From Leuctra nigra (lineage: Eukaryota > Arthropoda > Insecta > Plecoptera > Leuctridae), in NCBI GenBank assembly GCA_934045905.1, contig OW203762.1:25018345-25082344 (forward strand): a DNA stretch of 64,000 bases. The letters are read 5' to 3'. Below the pieces are notes generated by a model. It was not told the origin of the DNA. It did no database searches and saw nothing but the letters and a program-made list of their open reading frames with translations. This document shows positions 34,861 through 44,648 of the stretch, piece after piece (within the stretch, counting starts at the first letter, position 1; the number at the start of each line of letters is the position of its first letter). Both the position numbers and the translations under genes were made by a program.

Positions 34861-36492
34861 TTACAGTTCCTTCAAAGACATGTATGGTTTCAAGAGTATC
34901 GTATTATACACTCCTTTCAAAATTCCTTCCTTGGTCTTCAATTCATACGTATTGTTTCCTTTCACTTTAGAAACAATATAAGGCCCTTCAAATATATGGA
35001 AAAACTTCTTAGTTTCCTTTGACATAAAATTGGAAACATGTATTGCTCGTAATAATACCAAATCATTTGTTTTGAAAGTCGTTTTCTTCGTATACTTTTC
35101 TTCATGATACTTCTTTCTTTGAGCACCTTTATTCTTCAATCTATCCCCAGCCATTACAATCTTCATGTCGATATCAATTTCACTACCGTTATTTTCAGGA
35201 AAATCGATATTTTTAGCACTGTTGGATATGTATTTTTGATTGTAATGTAGTTCCATAGGCATAAACCCTGTACTTTCATGAAAACTTACGTTTAACCAAT
35301 GTTCAATTTTAGGAACCCATTGTACCCATGAGTTATGTTTATTGGAACAATATGTTCGAAACATGCGACCTAAACTACGCATGACTCTTTCACTAGGGTT
35401 TGATTGTGGGTGTCGAATAGTCGAATGAATTGCGATTACTTGATTTGCTTGCAAAGTGTTGTACCATAAACCAGACGTATATTGGGTTCCATGATCAGAT
35501 AAAATTCGTTCCGGAATTTGAACTTGCTTGAAATATAATTCCAATTTCCCAACTACTGCCACTGCCGTAGCCTGCTTCAATGTATACAATTTTACTAACT
35601 TGGAGAATAGATCAATAAACACCAGAATATATCTGATTCCAAACTTTCCTCTTGGAAGAGGTCCGTACAAATCTGTGGCAACAATCTGGCCTGGTTTGCT
35701 GGGAATGATAGGAGTATAAGTACCTCTTGATGTTCTATTAGGATGCTTAACCCGCTGACAAATGTCACAACTTGCTAGAATTACTCGAATAATTCTTGCC
35801 ATGTTCTTGAAATAGTAAAGCTTTCTCATTGCCATGTGGCATTTACGTTCTCCGAAGTGTCCGAATTCTTCATGCACTTCAATTATCAAGTCCTTCATGA
35901 TCGTCGTAGGTATGCATAATCTCCATCCATCATCATTTTTCGCTTTGTGAAATAATTTCGTCCCGGAAATCTTGAATTGTTGATTTTGACTGTTATCATT
36001 CGGCTCATTCAATTTCTGTATAATCTCTCTAAACTGTGGGTCCTGTTCTTGTTCAGTTTGTATCTTTTCAAACCTCTTCTTCATGCTTAAACTGCATGAT
36101 AATATAATTTCATATATTCCAATTTCCTTATCTTCACAAGTTTCTTGGTATATTTTTCCCTCTGCCGTTCCTGGTAATCTACTTAATGTATCTGCAATTA
36201 CGTTAGATTTTCCCGAACAATGTCGAATTTCAAAGTTAAACTGTTGTAACCAGAGTACCCAACGAGTTAATCTTCCAGATAATAATCTACATTTCATCAA
36301 GAATGTAAGTGCTTGGTGATCAGTAACAATTATGAATTTTCTCACACCTTGAACGAACAATCTAAACTTCTCAACAGCAAACACAATTGCCAAACATTCC
36401 TTTTCAGATACATTATAATTGATCTCCGAAGTTTGTAACAGTCTTGAAGCCATATTAATGATCTGCATTTCACCATCATCATCCTTTTGATA
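34861..36492 (-). CDS. pol: Pol: remainder of RNase H and integrase, after an in-frame stop
   Basis: Continues in exactly the same frame after the TAG, 543 codons to TAA at 34863-34861. RNase H shows S-E-K-E-C-L-A-I and T-D-H-Q-A-L. Integrase has the H-H-C-C zinc module (G-H-F-G-E-R-K-C-H...C-D-I-C-Q), a catalytic core with aspartates in A-T-D-L-Y-G and S-D-H-G-T-Q-Y, the glutamate in P-S-E-R-V-M, and a C-terminal GPY/F module (E-G-P-Y-I-V). No chromodomain or env follows. Unless the stop is read through, this copy cannot make integrase, so it would be immobile without help from another copy. Confidence 0.9.
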   Translation of the reverse strand, partial: YQKDDDGEMQIINMASRLLQTSEINYNVSEKECLAIVFAVEKFRLFVQGVRKFIIVTDHQALTFLMKCRLLSGRLTRWVLWLQQFNFEIRHCSGKSNVIADTLSRLPGTAEGKIYQETCEDKEIGIYEIILSCSLSMKKRFEKIQTEQEQDPQFREIIQKLNEPNDNSQNQQFKISGTKLFHKAKNDDGWRLCIPTTIMKDLIIEVHEEFGHFGERKCHMAMRKLYYFKNMARIIRVILASCDICQRVKHPNRTSRGTYTPIIPSKPGQIVATDLYGPLPRGKFGIRYILVFIDLFSKLVKLYTLKQATAVAVVGKLELYFKQVQIPERILSDHGTQYTSGLWYNTLQANQVIAIHSTIRHPQSNPSERVMRSLGRMFRTYCSNKHNSWVQWVPKIEHWLNVSFHESTGFMPMELHYNQKYISNSAKNIDFPENNGSEIDIDMKIVMAGDRLKNKGAQRKKYHEEKYTKKTTFKTNDLVLLRAIHVSNFMSKETKKFFHIFEGPYIVSKVKGNNTYELKTKEGILKGVYNTILLKPYMSLKEL

Positions 36493-38199
36493 CTAAATAC
36501 CAGCAATACCATAGTGACTTGCATCACATTGAATGTAAAATTCTTTGTTCATATCCGGATACAACAACTGCACATTGTTTACAAACAATTCTTTGAGTTC
36601 TTCAAATGCCTTCTGATGCTTTTCATTCCATCTCCATGTTGCTTTCTTCTTCAACAATTCCCTTAATGGTTCCATTTTATTTGCAAACTGATTTGTAAAT
36701 TTCCGAAAATAACTGCAAATACCAATCAATCCCCTCAATTGCTTTTGATTTTTCGGCGTAGGCCAATTTTTAATAACATCCAATTTTTTCGAGTCGGGTC
36801 GAATTCCTGTACGATCTAAAGTATGACCAAGAAACGAAACTTGGTCTCTGCACCATTTTGATTTTTTCAAGTTTATTGTTACACCATAGTTCTTGAATCG
36901 TTTGAATATCATGTTCAGTTTTTCTATATGTTCTTCAAAAGTTGTGCTTGTCACTAGAATATCATCCACATATATAACAGTTGAATCTCTTAAGTCTTCT
37001 CCTAATACATGTTCTAATCCTCTTGAAAAAGCTGCGCCGCTTACGGAAAGTCCAAATGGCAATACCTTAAAGCAATACACTCTACCGCCGTATTTAAATG
37101 CAGTATACTTCCTGCTATGCTCCTCCAAAGGAATTTGCCAAAACGAGGAATTTAAATCAATAGTGGATAACCATCTGCTCTCAAAATGTTGCTGCAGCAA
37201 TTCGTCAGGATCTAACGGTGTCTCATGTTCTGGAATAAGGATCTCATTTAACCTTCTTGCATCTAAACATAATCGAACTGACTGATCCTTTTTTATGTTA
37301 ACTACCAAAGGATTTATGTAAGGTGATGTCATTTGTTCAATTATTCCCCACTCGATCATATTTTTTAACTGCTTTTCAACAGCCTCTCTATGTGCAAAAG
37401 CAACTGGATAGCTTTTGTTGTAATAAAATCCATTATTCCTGACTTTAATAGTATATTCATAATCTTTTATTAATCCTGGTTTATTTGTGAATATCTCTTT
37501 ATATTTAACTAATAAGTCTTTCAACTCTTCCTTCTGTACATCATTTAACAATGTTAAATTCTTAATGCTTTCAAGAATCTCATTGTTGTATGTATTACAT
37601 TCTCCATCCAATCTTCTTGAATTATTCTCATGCTCATAATTCAACTCTATGGCCATTAATTCTGAAATTTTTGTTTTTTCGAATTGTACCATTTTTCTGT
37701 TAATCTCTTTGCCCTGAATATAAACTGTTTTCGTGTCAAAGCATATATTCATAGATAATTGTGCCAATATGTCCACTCCCAGTATCAAATCCCTTCTCAA
37801 ATCAGGCACAACTAAACAGATTATTTCTATTTGGATATCATCTATATTTATGGAAAGAAATGCTTGTCGAGTTATCTTCTTTCCTCGAGCTTGTGTTGCA
37901 CCAACTATGGTAATTCCAATAACAGGAAAGATCTCAATGTCTTTATTTTTCTCCAGTAAACTTTCAAATACAACTTCATTCATGCAAGTCACTTCACTTC
38001 CTGTATCAATTAATGCAATCATAAATCTTTCCTTAAGTTTAACTAAAATTTCTGGGCATTTGATTAAATTGGTATTCATTTCTTCGTTTAAGTCATCTTC
38101 TTCTAAAAGTTCTTTACCATTAACTAACTGGACACTATTAATGTTTTGCACTAGATTTGTAGTCACGTAGTCAGTGCTTATTCTGCGCGACTCATTCCA
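36493..38199 (-). CDS. pol: Pol: aspartic protease, reverse transcriptase and start of RNase H
   Basis: Read in the -1 frame from 38199, 568 codons to a TAG at 36495-36493. No ATG is needed, because expression is expected by frameshift from gag. Domains: aspartic protease with I-D-T-G-S-E-V-T (about residue 64), then reverse transcriptase with L-C-L-D-A-R-R-L-N, S-T-I-D-L-N-S-S-F-W-Q, L-P-F-G-L and the catalytic Y-V-D-D (about residue 410), then the thumb/connection. RNase H begins at Q-C-D-A-S-H-Y-G. The TAG falls a few residues after this first RNase H aspartate. The catalytic motifs of protease and RT are intact. Confidence 0.9.
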   Translation of the reverse strand, partial: WNESRRISTDYVTTNLVQNINSVQLVNGKELLEEDDLNEEMNTNLIKCPEILVKLKERFMIALIDTGSEVTCMNEVVFESLLEKNKDIEIFPVIGITIVGATQARGKKITRQAFLSINIDDIQIEIICLVVPDLRRDLILGVDILAQLSMNICFDTKTVYIQGKEINRKMVQFEKTKISELMAIELNYEHENNSRRLDGECNTYNNEILESIKNLTLLNDVQKEELKDLLVKYKEIFTNKPGLIKDYEYTIKVRNNGFYYNKSYPVAFAHREAVEKQLKNMIEWGIIEQMTSPYINPLVVNIKKDQSVRLCLDARRLNEILIPEHETPLDPDELLQQHFESRWLSTIDLNSSFWQIPLEEHSRKYTAFKYGGRVYCFKVLPFGLSVSGAAFSRGLEHVLGEDLRDSTVIYVDDILVTSTTFEEHIEKLNMIFKRFKNYGVTINLKKSKWCRDQVSFLGHTLDRTGIRPDSKKLDVIKNWPTPKNQKQLRGLIGICSYFRKFTNQFANKMEPLRELLKKKATWRWNEKHQKAFEELKELFVNNVQLLYPDMNKEFYIQCDASHYGIAGI

Positions 38200-39971
38200 T
38201 TTCCCTGTACATCATTCCACGATGTACTTTGTTGGTAATTATTCTGGTTACTTTGATCTTGTTGATTATTTCCTCTTCCACAACCATGCTGATCTCCACG
38301 TCCTCCTTGACTTGCACCTTTTCCTCTACCACGTTGATCACCTTGACCTTGATTCTGTACATCATTCCATGATGTCCCTTGTTGGTAATTATTCTGGTTA
38401 CTTTGATCTTGTTGATTATTTCCTCTTCCCCAACCATTTTGATCTCCACGTCCTCCTTGACTTGCACCTCTTCCTCTACCACGTTGATCACCTTGACCTT
38501 GATATCTAATACCATTTCCCTGTATTTCATTCCATAATGTCCCTTGTTGGTAATTATTCTGGTTACTTTGCCCTTGTTGACTATTTCCTCTTCCCCAACC
38601 ATTTTGATCTCCACGTCCTTGATTATGTCGCATTTGATCTGTATGAATATTGTTGTTGTTATTCTCATTTTGTTGTCCCCTTCGGAATATTCCATTTTGT
38701 TGGAAATTATCATTCATCTGTACGCAATGTAGATTTTCATGCTCACATTCGATTAGCTGTTCTAACATCTCTTTCGTACTCTTCCGATACATGTGAAGTA
38801 CCTCTCGTGTATTAATTGGGAAATGTCGCAATATTTGTTTTGCCAATTCTTCGTCTTTCATTTTATTTGGCAAGTATCCAACCAGCCTCACAAGTCGTTT
38901 AAAATACAATGACATTGTAGTCCTTCCCAGATATCTTCCATTGTACACTTCCTCAAGAACATAACTTTGCTGCGAGCTTCCCCAGTATTTTTCAATGATT
39001 CCTGTTTTGTATTCATCATATGATTCATAAGTTTGTTCTCGATACCAGCTCCTTGCAGTGTCCCTTATTACTGATGCTGCTATCATTAACTTTTGATGTT
39101 CAGTAATTCCATTGATATTCCGAAATCTCATTTCTATTAAACGAATGTACTCTAATACATGTAACTGATCATTTTTACCATTGAATATAATACCATTCAT
39201 TCGTAATTCTTCACTGATTTGTCCAACAATGTTGATTCCACAAACCGATCCACTACACGTTATTTTAGACTGTCCCATAGCACTAGTCAGCTTCTTCTCG
39301 ATTTCCTCATTTTTAATATTTATTACATTGATCATTTGTGTACAGTTTCCCTTAAATTCTTCAACATTTTCCTTTACCTCTTGAACTTCAGCTTTCCATT
39401 GATCTTCCCTAAGATTCTCATGTTTTGACAATTGCCACGTTATTCCATCATCTAATTTCTTAATCTTTCTCTCTATTTCTTCCTCAAAATCAATCCTTTT
39501 ACTTTCCACTTCTTCGAACTTGTGATTAACATCTTCTACTTTTTCTTCAATGCAATCCACACGTTCTTCTACTATCTTGACTCGTTCTAGCATTTTGTTG
39601 TTTTGATTTAACAATACATCAAACCTTTTAAAGCAATTATCAATCGTTTCCTTATCTTCTTTCCGAATTTGTTCACATTGTTCATATCTTTCCTTATCTT
39701 CTTTCCGAATTTGTTCCTCTTTTTCATTGTTTTCCTCATCCTTATCTATTAATCTCTTACACAATTTTTCTATTGTCTCTCTATCATTGTGAATCAACTC
39801 AAACACTTCATTTTTCATTTTCCGCATATCATCGGTAAGATTCTTGATTGACTCTCCTATATTTTCTTCAAATGACTTTTCAACCTCACTCCTTAAATCT
39901 CCCATCTCTGTCTCAACCTCATTGCCTGTAATACCATCCATGACTTCTAATAAACTAAACACCAATTCCAA
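38178..39971 (-). CDS. gag: Gag polyprotein of the gypsy element, 597 aa
   Basis: Structural protein of the retrotransposon particle. Residues 1 to about 230 are highly charged, Glu/Lys-rich and strongly coiled-coil. A retrotransposon Gag domain follows (about 260-410, with a W-Y-R-E segment and a Y-L-P-N-K-M-K-D-E region). The last 150 residues are Gly/Arg/Gln/Asn-rich and built of about two and a half tandem repeats of 41-55 residues (G-R-G-D-Q-x-G-W-G-R-G-N start). No CCHC zinc knuckle is present; the RG-rich repeats probably serve RNA binding. The frame ends with TAA at 38180-38178 and overlaps pol in the -1 frame. Confidence 0.9.
   Translation of the reverse strand: MELVFSLLEVMDGITGNEVETEMGDLRSEVEKSFEENIGESIKNLTDDMRKMKNEVFELIHNDRETIEKLCKRLIDKDEENNEKEEQIRKEDKERYEQCEQIRKEDKETIDNCFKRFDVLLNQNNKMLERVKIVEERVDCIEEKVEDVNHKFEEVESKRIDFEEEIERKIKKLDDGITWQLSKHENLREDQWKAEVQEVKENVEEFKGNCTQMINVINIKNEEIEKKLTSAMGQSKITCSGSVCGINIVGQISEELRMNGIIFNGKNDQLHVLEYIRLIEMRFRNINGITEHQKLMIAASVIRDTARSWYREQTYESYDEYKTGIIEKYWGSSQQSYVLEEVYNGRYLGRTTMSLYFKRLVRLVGYLPNKMKDEELAKQILRHFPINTREVLHMYRKSTKEMLEQLIECEHENLHCVQMNDNFQQNGIFRRGQQNENNNNNIHTDQMRHNQGRGDQNGWGRGNSQQGQSNQNNYQQGTLWNEIQGNGIRYQGQGDQRGRGRGASQGGRGDQNGWGRGNNQQDQSNQNNYQQGTSWNDVQNQGQGDQRGRGKGASQGGRGDQHGCGRGNNQQDQSNQNNYQQSTSWNDVQGNGMSRAE
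38199..38205 (-). other. Candidate -1 ribosomal frameshift heptamer (G GGA AAT)
   Basis: In gag frame the codons CAG GGA AAT contain G-GGA-AAT, which fits the X-XXY-YYZ slippery pattern, six codons before the gag stop. After a -1 slip the pol frame is open without interruption from TGG at 38199 into protease. A stimulatory structure downstream was not assessed. Confidence 0.65.
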
Positions 39972-40033
39972 TTACTAAACTACTTAATCTCAGGTCTTGT
40001 GTTGATTTTAAGATCAGTTCTTAAAAAGCCTCT

Positions 40034-40047
40034 CACGTTGGGCGCCA
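40034..40047 (-). other. Primer binding site (tRNA-Lys type)
   Basis: On the element strand TGGCGCCCAACGTG begins a few bases inside the 5' LTR, matching the usual complement of tRNA-Lys 3' ends. Confidence 0.8.
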
Positions 40048-40051
40048 ATTT

Positions 40052-40891
40052 TGTGACTCTACACTAGTTACTTAATTAATCCTAAACCATCTTCAAATAA
40101 TACCCCACTGTTGGGTGATAAATTCGTAGCATTATGTATTTCCTTTTCTAGTAATTTTTTATTAATTTTATGTAGTAGTACAATTAAAAAGGGTGAAGCT
40201 ACTTCTGGCCAGATTTAAACTTATATTTATTAATTAATAACTAAGATTATGAGTACTCATCACTGAGGTGTAGATAGCTATAGTCCATCATGGTCCATCA
40301 TCTCATTAGATAGTTCATCATCAATATAGTTTTTGTCATGAATTTTCTCTTCGTGCACTTTTCTTTCCCCTTTGCCGCCTTCTTTTCTTGATTAATATTC
40401 TTCTTTTAATAACAGTTATTTATGACATTTCTTCTAGTAATGATTTTTTTTAAACGATACACACAACATTCTTCTTCTAATCTTACATTTCAACTGCCTC
40501 TTTTTCCAATTCAAATTCACCACCATCCAATCTCATTCTGAACACCATACCATACCATATTTTTTTCATTGTTGTGGCTTTACAGTTTTGAACCCTTTTT
40601 ATTTTAAACCTCGACCCCAAAGGTGATATGTTTCGAAAAGATAACTTAATATTTTTAAAGACATTTTATAATATAAATTAATGTTTTAAGAATTTAAATA
40701 TAACTGTAATAATATTCTGTACTACTTATTTACTTTAATATAATTGAATCCTGAATAAAATATGATTTAAATGTCATTATTTATGTTATAATTTTGATCG
40801 CCATAGAAACAATCACGGCCTTCTATAAATTCATAAGGAACCACTTGTTGTTTACAACCTAGATAACTCTCCCTGGTACAGTAGTGCTACA
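40052..40891 (-). repeat. 5' LTR of the gypsy element
   Basis: 840 bp with the same TGTGAC...CTACA ends. Being the 5' LTR on the minus strand, it should drive gag-pol transcription leftward. The promoter was not mapped. Confidence 0.95.
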
Positions 40892-41699
40892 GTGCTATGA
40901 AAATAAAGTACCTAAGTAAAGTACTTGATAAAAACTACCGATTTCTTTTAATGTAACATGAGTTTTGACAACCTTAAATCTAATCAATATAGGTCATTAT
41001 GAAAAGCATGCAGGAACTAAAATGTAATCGTATCTTTGGGCATTTAATAATTTATGACCATTTTCTCAATGCTCTGTGCAATTACATTATAATTTTAAAA
41101 GTTATTTAATTTGTTTTGTTGCCATGGAAAAATTATCCTAATCAACCGTTTTAAAGTTGTCAGAACTTCAGACCATGTTAAATGAAATATAAGTTTGTTC
41201 GATGTTTTTAATTTTTGTCCATTTAATCATGCGGTACTGTACAAATTAATTTTATAAATTAATACTTTCTTTTAAAGGCCACAAAATTATCACAATATTT
41301 ACACATAATATACCTAGCCTCTTCACATCCCCCCCCCCCCCCCCCCACACACCACGACACCCGACCTTCCTGTTAAGTTGAAAATAACATCGTTCTAGTG
41401 TCTTGGAGTTCTTTGACCCTGACGTCGAAAATAACACTGTTGCTTTGTCACTAAGGTTTGGCGGAAGTGAACGAGTATTATCTACCCCTTCCCCCCCCCC
41501 CCCCCCCCCCTTCCCTTCCACTGATCTAAACTTGACCGTCATTCACCTTGGACATTGCCATTCGCTGATAGATTGCTATTCAGTTGTAATCAATCATTAT
41601 GTTATTCATTATTTTATTATTATTTTTCATAATTTATAATTTATTTTTTTATTTTTTTTTAATATCATTTTTAAGCGAGCGGAGCGAGAGTCTCTACTT
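40892..41699 (+). other. Intron 1 segment with C-runs
   Basis: AT-rich with two long poly-C tracts (about 41330-41346 and 41491-41510) within a duplicated CCCC-TTCC context. No gene was recognised; the ORFs across the tracts are low-complexity. Confidence 0.5.
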
Positions 41700-42075
41700 G
41701 ACTCTTGCGGCACTTTCTCTGTGTGTGTGTTTGTTTGTTTGTTTGTTTGTTTGTTTGTTTGTTTGTTTGTTTGTTTGTTTGTTTGTTTTATGTCGCGTCA
41801 ACCCAGTCAAAGGATCGATTTGAAATTTGGCACACAACTTTATGTACCTAATACTAACTTAGACCATATTTTTTTTTAGATCGATCCGTCATTAAATAAT
41901 AAAATTCATTTTAATATGCGTTGTAGGTTCAAGGAGTCCGTTGCGGGCGCTCGGTGTTCCCCAAATCAATCGAAACGCGGCTATTTATCAACGTATTATT
42001 GTTAGAAAATGTAACAATTACATGACTGTTAGTTTTAGTTAGTTAACATGCGCTTGTGTATATAGGTACCTATAC
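41700..42075 (+). repeat. Dispersed repeat with (GTTT)n start, copy 2
   Basis: Same ordered blocks as 29000-29340. The leading microsatellite is (GTTT)n at 41722-41788, about 16 units, instead of (GT)n. Confidence 0.75.
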
Positions 42076-43015
42076 AAATTTATTTTATTTTCTTTGCTTG
42101 AAGAAGTGTGTGTAGTTATTGTTTATCTAGTGGAGCGGTCGCTCCACGCCAGCCAAGTCGTACGGCGCGCACACTCTCATATAAAGGCTGGAGCAAACCC
42201 ACTTTTACTGTAAGCATCAAAGTGGCATTTTCGGCCTACTGGATCTTAAAATTGGGAAATCTCACATTGTTGCGATATATCTTAATTTCGAGCTATGGCC
42301 CACCCTACAACATATACCAAATTTGGGAACAATAGGTTACGCCCTTTGCACGCTAGAGGGCCGTGAAAACAGTGTTTTAGGGCGGTTTTCATAATAATAA
42401 TCAGTAATAATCTCAGTAGTAGTAGTAGGCTGGAGCTAAAATCCGGTAAACAGGCCACAGCCTAAACGGCTGAACCGATTGATCTCACATTTTTACCACG
42501 TGTGCACTTTTGGCGTCTAATTTAACCTTCACCCCATGAATTTTTTGTGCCGCCATTTTGAAACCGGAAGTGACGTCATATCTTAACAACAGCTGGACCG
42601 ATTGGAACGAAAATAGCGCCAAACGATTCGGACGGTCATCTATATGGATTATCAATAGCAACAGACTAAAATTTATGTTAACGAAACCGGAAATGACGTC
42701 ATGAAATTTAATTCATCGATTGGCATTTCGGCAACAAATTTGATCCAATTATTTTGATATTTATGTAACGTATGTTCTTTTAATATTTCATTTGACTTGA
42801 TATAAAACCAACCGGAAGCCGCCATTTTGAAACCAGAAATGACATCATATCTTAATAACGTCTAAATAGATTTTAAAGAAACCAGCGCTAAACAATTTAA
42901 ACGGTAAACTTTATGTATTATCATCAATAATATTTGCAGTTTCCCATACTGAAACCGGAAATGACGTCACACATTTTAAAAATCTCACAAATTTACATTT
43001 TGATGCAATAAATAT

Positions 43016-44648
43016 TAGTTATGTGAGTCGGTAAATTTACGGTCAGGTAAATTTACCGGTCAGGTAAATTTACCGTAAATTTACCAAATAAATTTTACCA
43101 TGGTAAAATTTTCAAAATTATCATCATTATTATTATTAAGTCTATATTCTCAACAGAGCCAGGCTCCACTAGTGAGAATGTAATATAGAGAAGGGAGGAG
43201 AGGAAACCCGGTACCGGCATGTAGCCTACTCCTGACGAAAGATACCAAGGGGACCAACGGCTTAACGTCCCTTCCGAAGGACGGTGTAACATTCACAGCA
43301 CGAGCCTCCACAACCCGCGCCGTCGAGAGACTGATAACAGGTGGAGGGAGGTCGTCACACTGACCCCCAAACACCCCAGTCTCTCTGACCCAACGGCAGC
43401 AACCTGGCAAGGCAGAGTTGAATGGTCACCCATCCAATCGCTGACCGCGCTCAATGTTGCTTAACCTCGGTGATCTAACGAGAACCGAGGTATCCAACAC
43501 ACCATTCTATGGAATCAGCCAAGTGCATAGGTCAAGAAAACAGTGAAATTTACACTTTAAATGAGAAGTGGAGGGATCTAGTGAATATCATTAAAATGAT
43601 GCATTATACAATGTACCTATTGCACACATTCTCCGATGTGAAACCAAGGACATAGTAGGGAAATACTTTCAGGGATATCAAGCAGACCTCACAGTAAAAT
43701 GAAATGTAGTCCATTTTGATTTGTAGGTGTTCATACATAAGTTTTATGAATTTGAAATTGTTATGTTTTTTTAATTACCTATACCAAAGTGAAATGTTGA
43801 CTAATGTCGATTTTGTAGGTAGAAATATGCAGAAAATGTTCATTTTATTTCATGAATACTAACTTAATTTTATCCGAGATTTTATATATTATTTTATTTC
43901 ATTTTATCTTCATTTTCTGTAGTTAGAGTACTTGTTAAATTGTACTTGATTTCCCTAGAAGTGTTTCTTCATATATTTTCTTTGGTTTCATAGCAGAGAA
44001 GTGTGCAAATATTCAAAGTATAAACAAAAATGCAAATTTTTTATGATTTGTTTTAAATGATTTAATGAAGATATTATTTAAATTGCAACTTGGAAATGAC
44101 TGTAAGAGACCTGGGGAAGATAAGGGGAAGCAAATGGTTCTTCAAAGTGTATTGTTGGATATGTCTACACCCATATAATTTATGTGGAAACAAAACTTGC
44201 AGATAATATTATAGCTTATGACTTGAGGTAGGTACATTGTACATCTTCAAAACGTTAAATTCGATAGGTAAATAAATATTGTTAATTATAATAATAAACA
44301 ACGTTTTGAGAGTGTAACAGGGGCAGTAACGTTCTCCATTATGGCATTATTTAATTTATCGAGCTTTAATTATGTGCAAGTATTACATTTTATTAAATTT
44401 TAGAGTGTGAAGACCAAACGATGCAAAAAGAAATCACTTGGAAGAACCACGGCATCCCCTTCATTTCCTGATCACTTAATACACATTTGGCACCCCCAAA
44501 ACACATTTAAAACAATTATTTAAAGAGCCAATAGCACGATTCCTGAATCAGACAAAAATAAAAAAATTTACCGCCTGACGGTAAATTTACGGTAAATTTA
44601 CCGGTAAATTTACCGAGAAAAAAAATTACGGTAAAATCCACATCACTA
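43016..44648. mobile_element. Non-autonomous hAT-like element with GGTAAATTTACC end repeats
   Basis: 1633 bp. Ends TAGTTATGTG and inverted CACATCACTA, flanked by an 8-bp duplication ATAAATAT (43008-43015 and 44649-44656). Both subterminal zones contain several copies of the palindrome GGTAAATTTACC. No transposase ORF is seen. A 5S-derived SINE lies inside. The surrounding composite element resumes correctly on both sides. Confidence 0.85.
43120..43512 (-). mobile_element. 5S rRNA-derived SINE (SINE3 type)
   Basis: Minus-strand text near its 5' end follows 5S rRNA: GGTTCTCGTTAGATCACCGA, GGTTAAGCA and GCGATTGGATGGGTGACC. An unrelated body follows, with a (TAA)n-like tail at 43120-43142. It is not a functional 5S gene because the 5S match stops after the internal promoter. 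Confidence 0.8.

Larger units (their letters stand above)
33925..40891 (-). mobile_element. Ty3/gypsy LTR retrotransposon, full length
   Basis: 6967 bp on the minus strand: LTR, tRNA-Lys-type primer site, gag, pol (protease, RT, RNase H, integrase), LTR, with no envelope ORF. It is flanked by GTGC on both sides (33921-33924 and 40892-40895), a 4-bp target duplication. The two 840-bp LTRs look identical by eye, so insertion should be recent, yet pol has one in-frame stop. It interrupts sequence right next to a SINE in intron 1 of the APD-like gene, antisense to that gene. Confidence 0.95.

Noticed and set aside
38174..39428. Plus-strand ORFs of 60-145 residues and the 173-residue minus ORF at 38192-38713
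   Set aside because: They lie wholly within gag-pol in other frames and owe their length to its repetitive, biased composition.
43120..43512. Possible functional 5S rRNA gene
   Set aside because: Only the internal promoter portion matches 5S, then unrelated sequence and a (TAA)n tail follow; this is a SINE.
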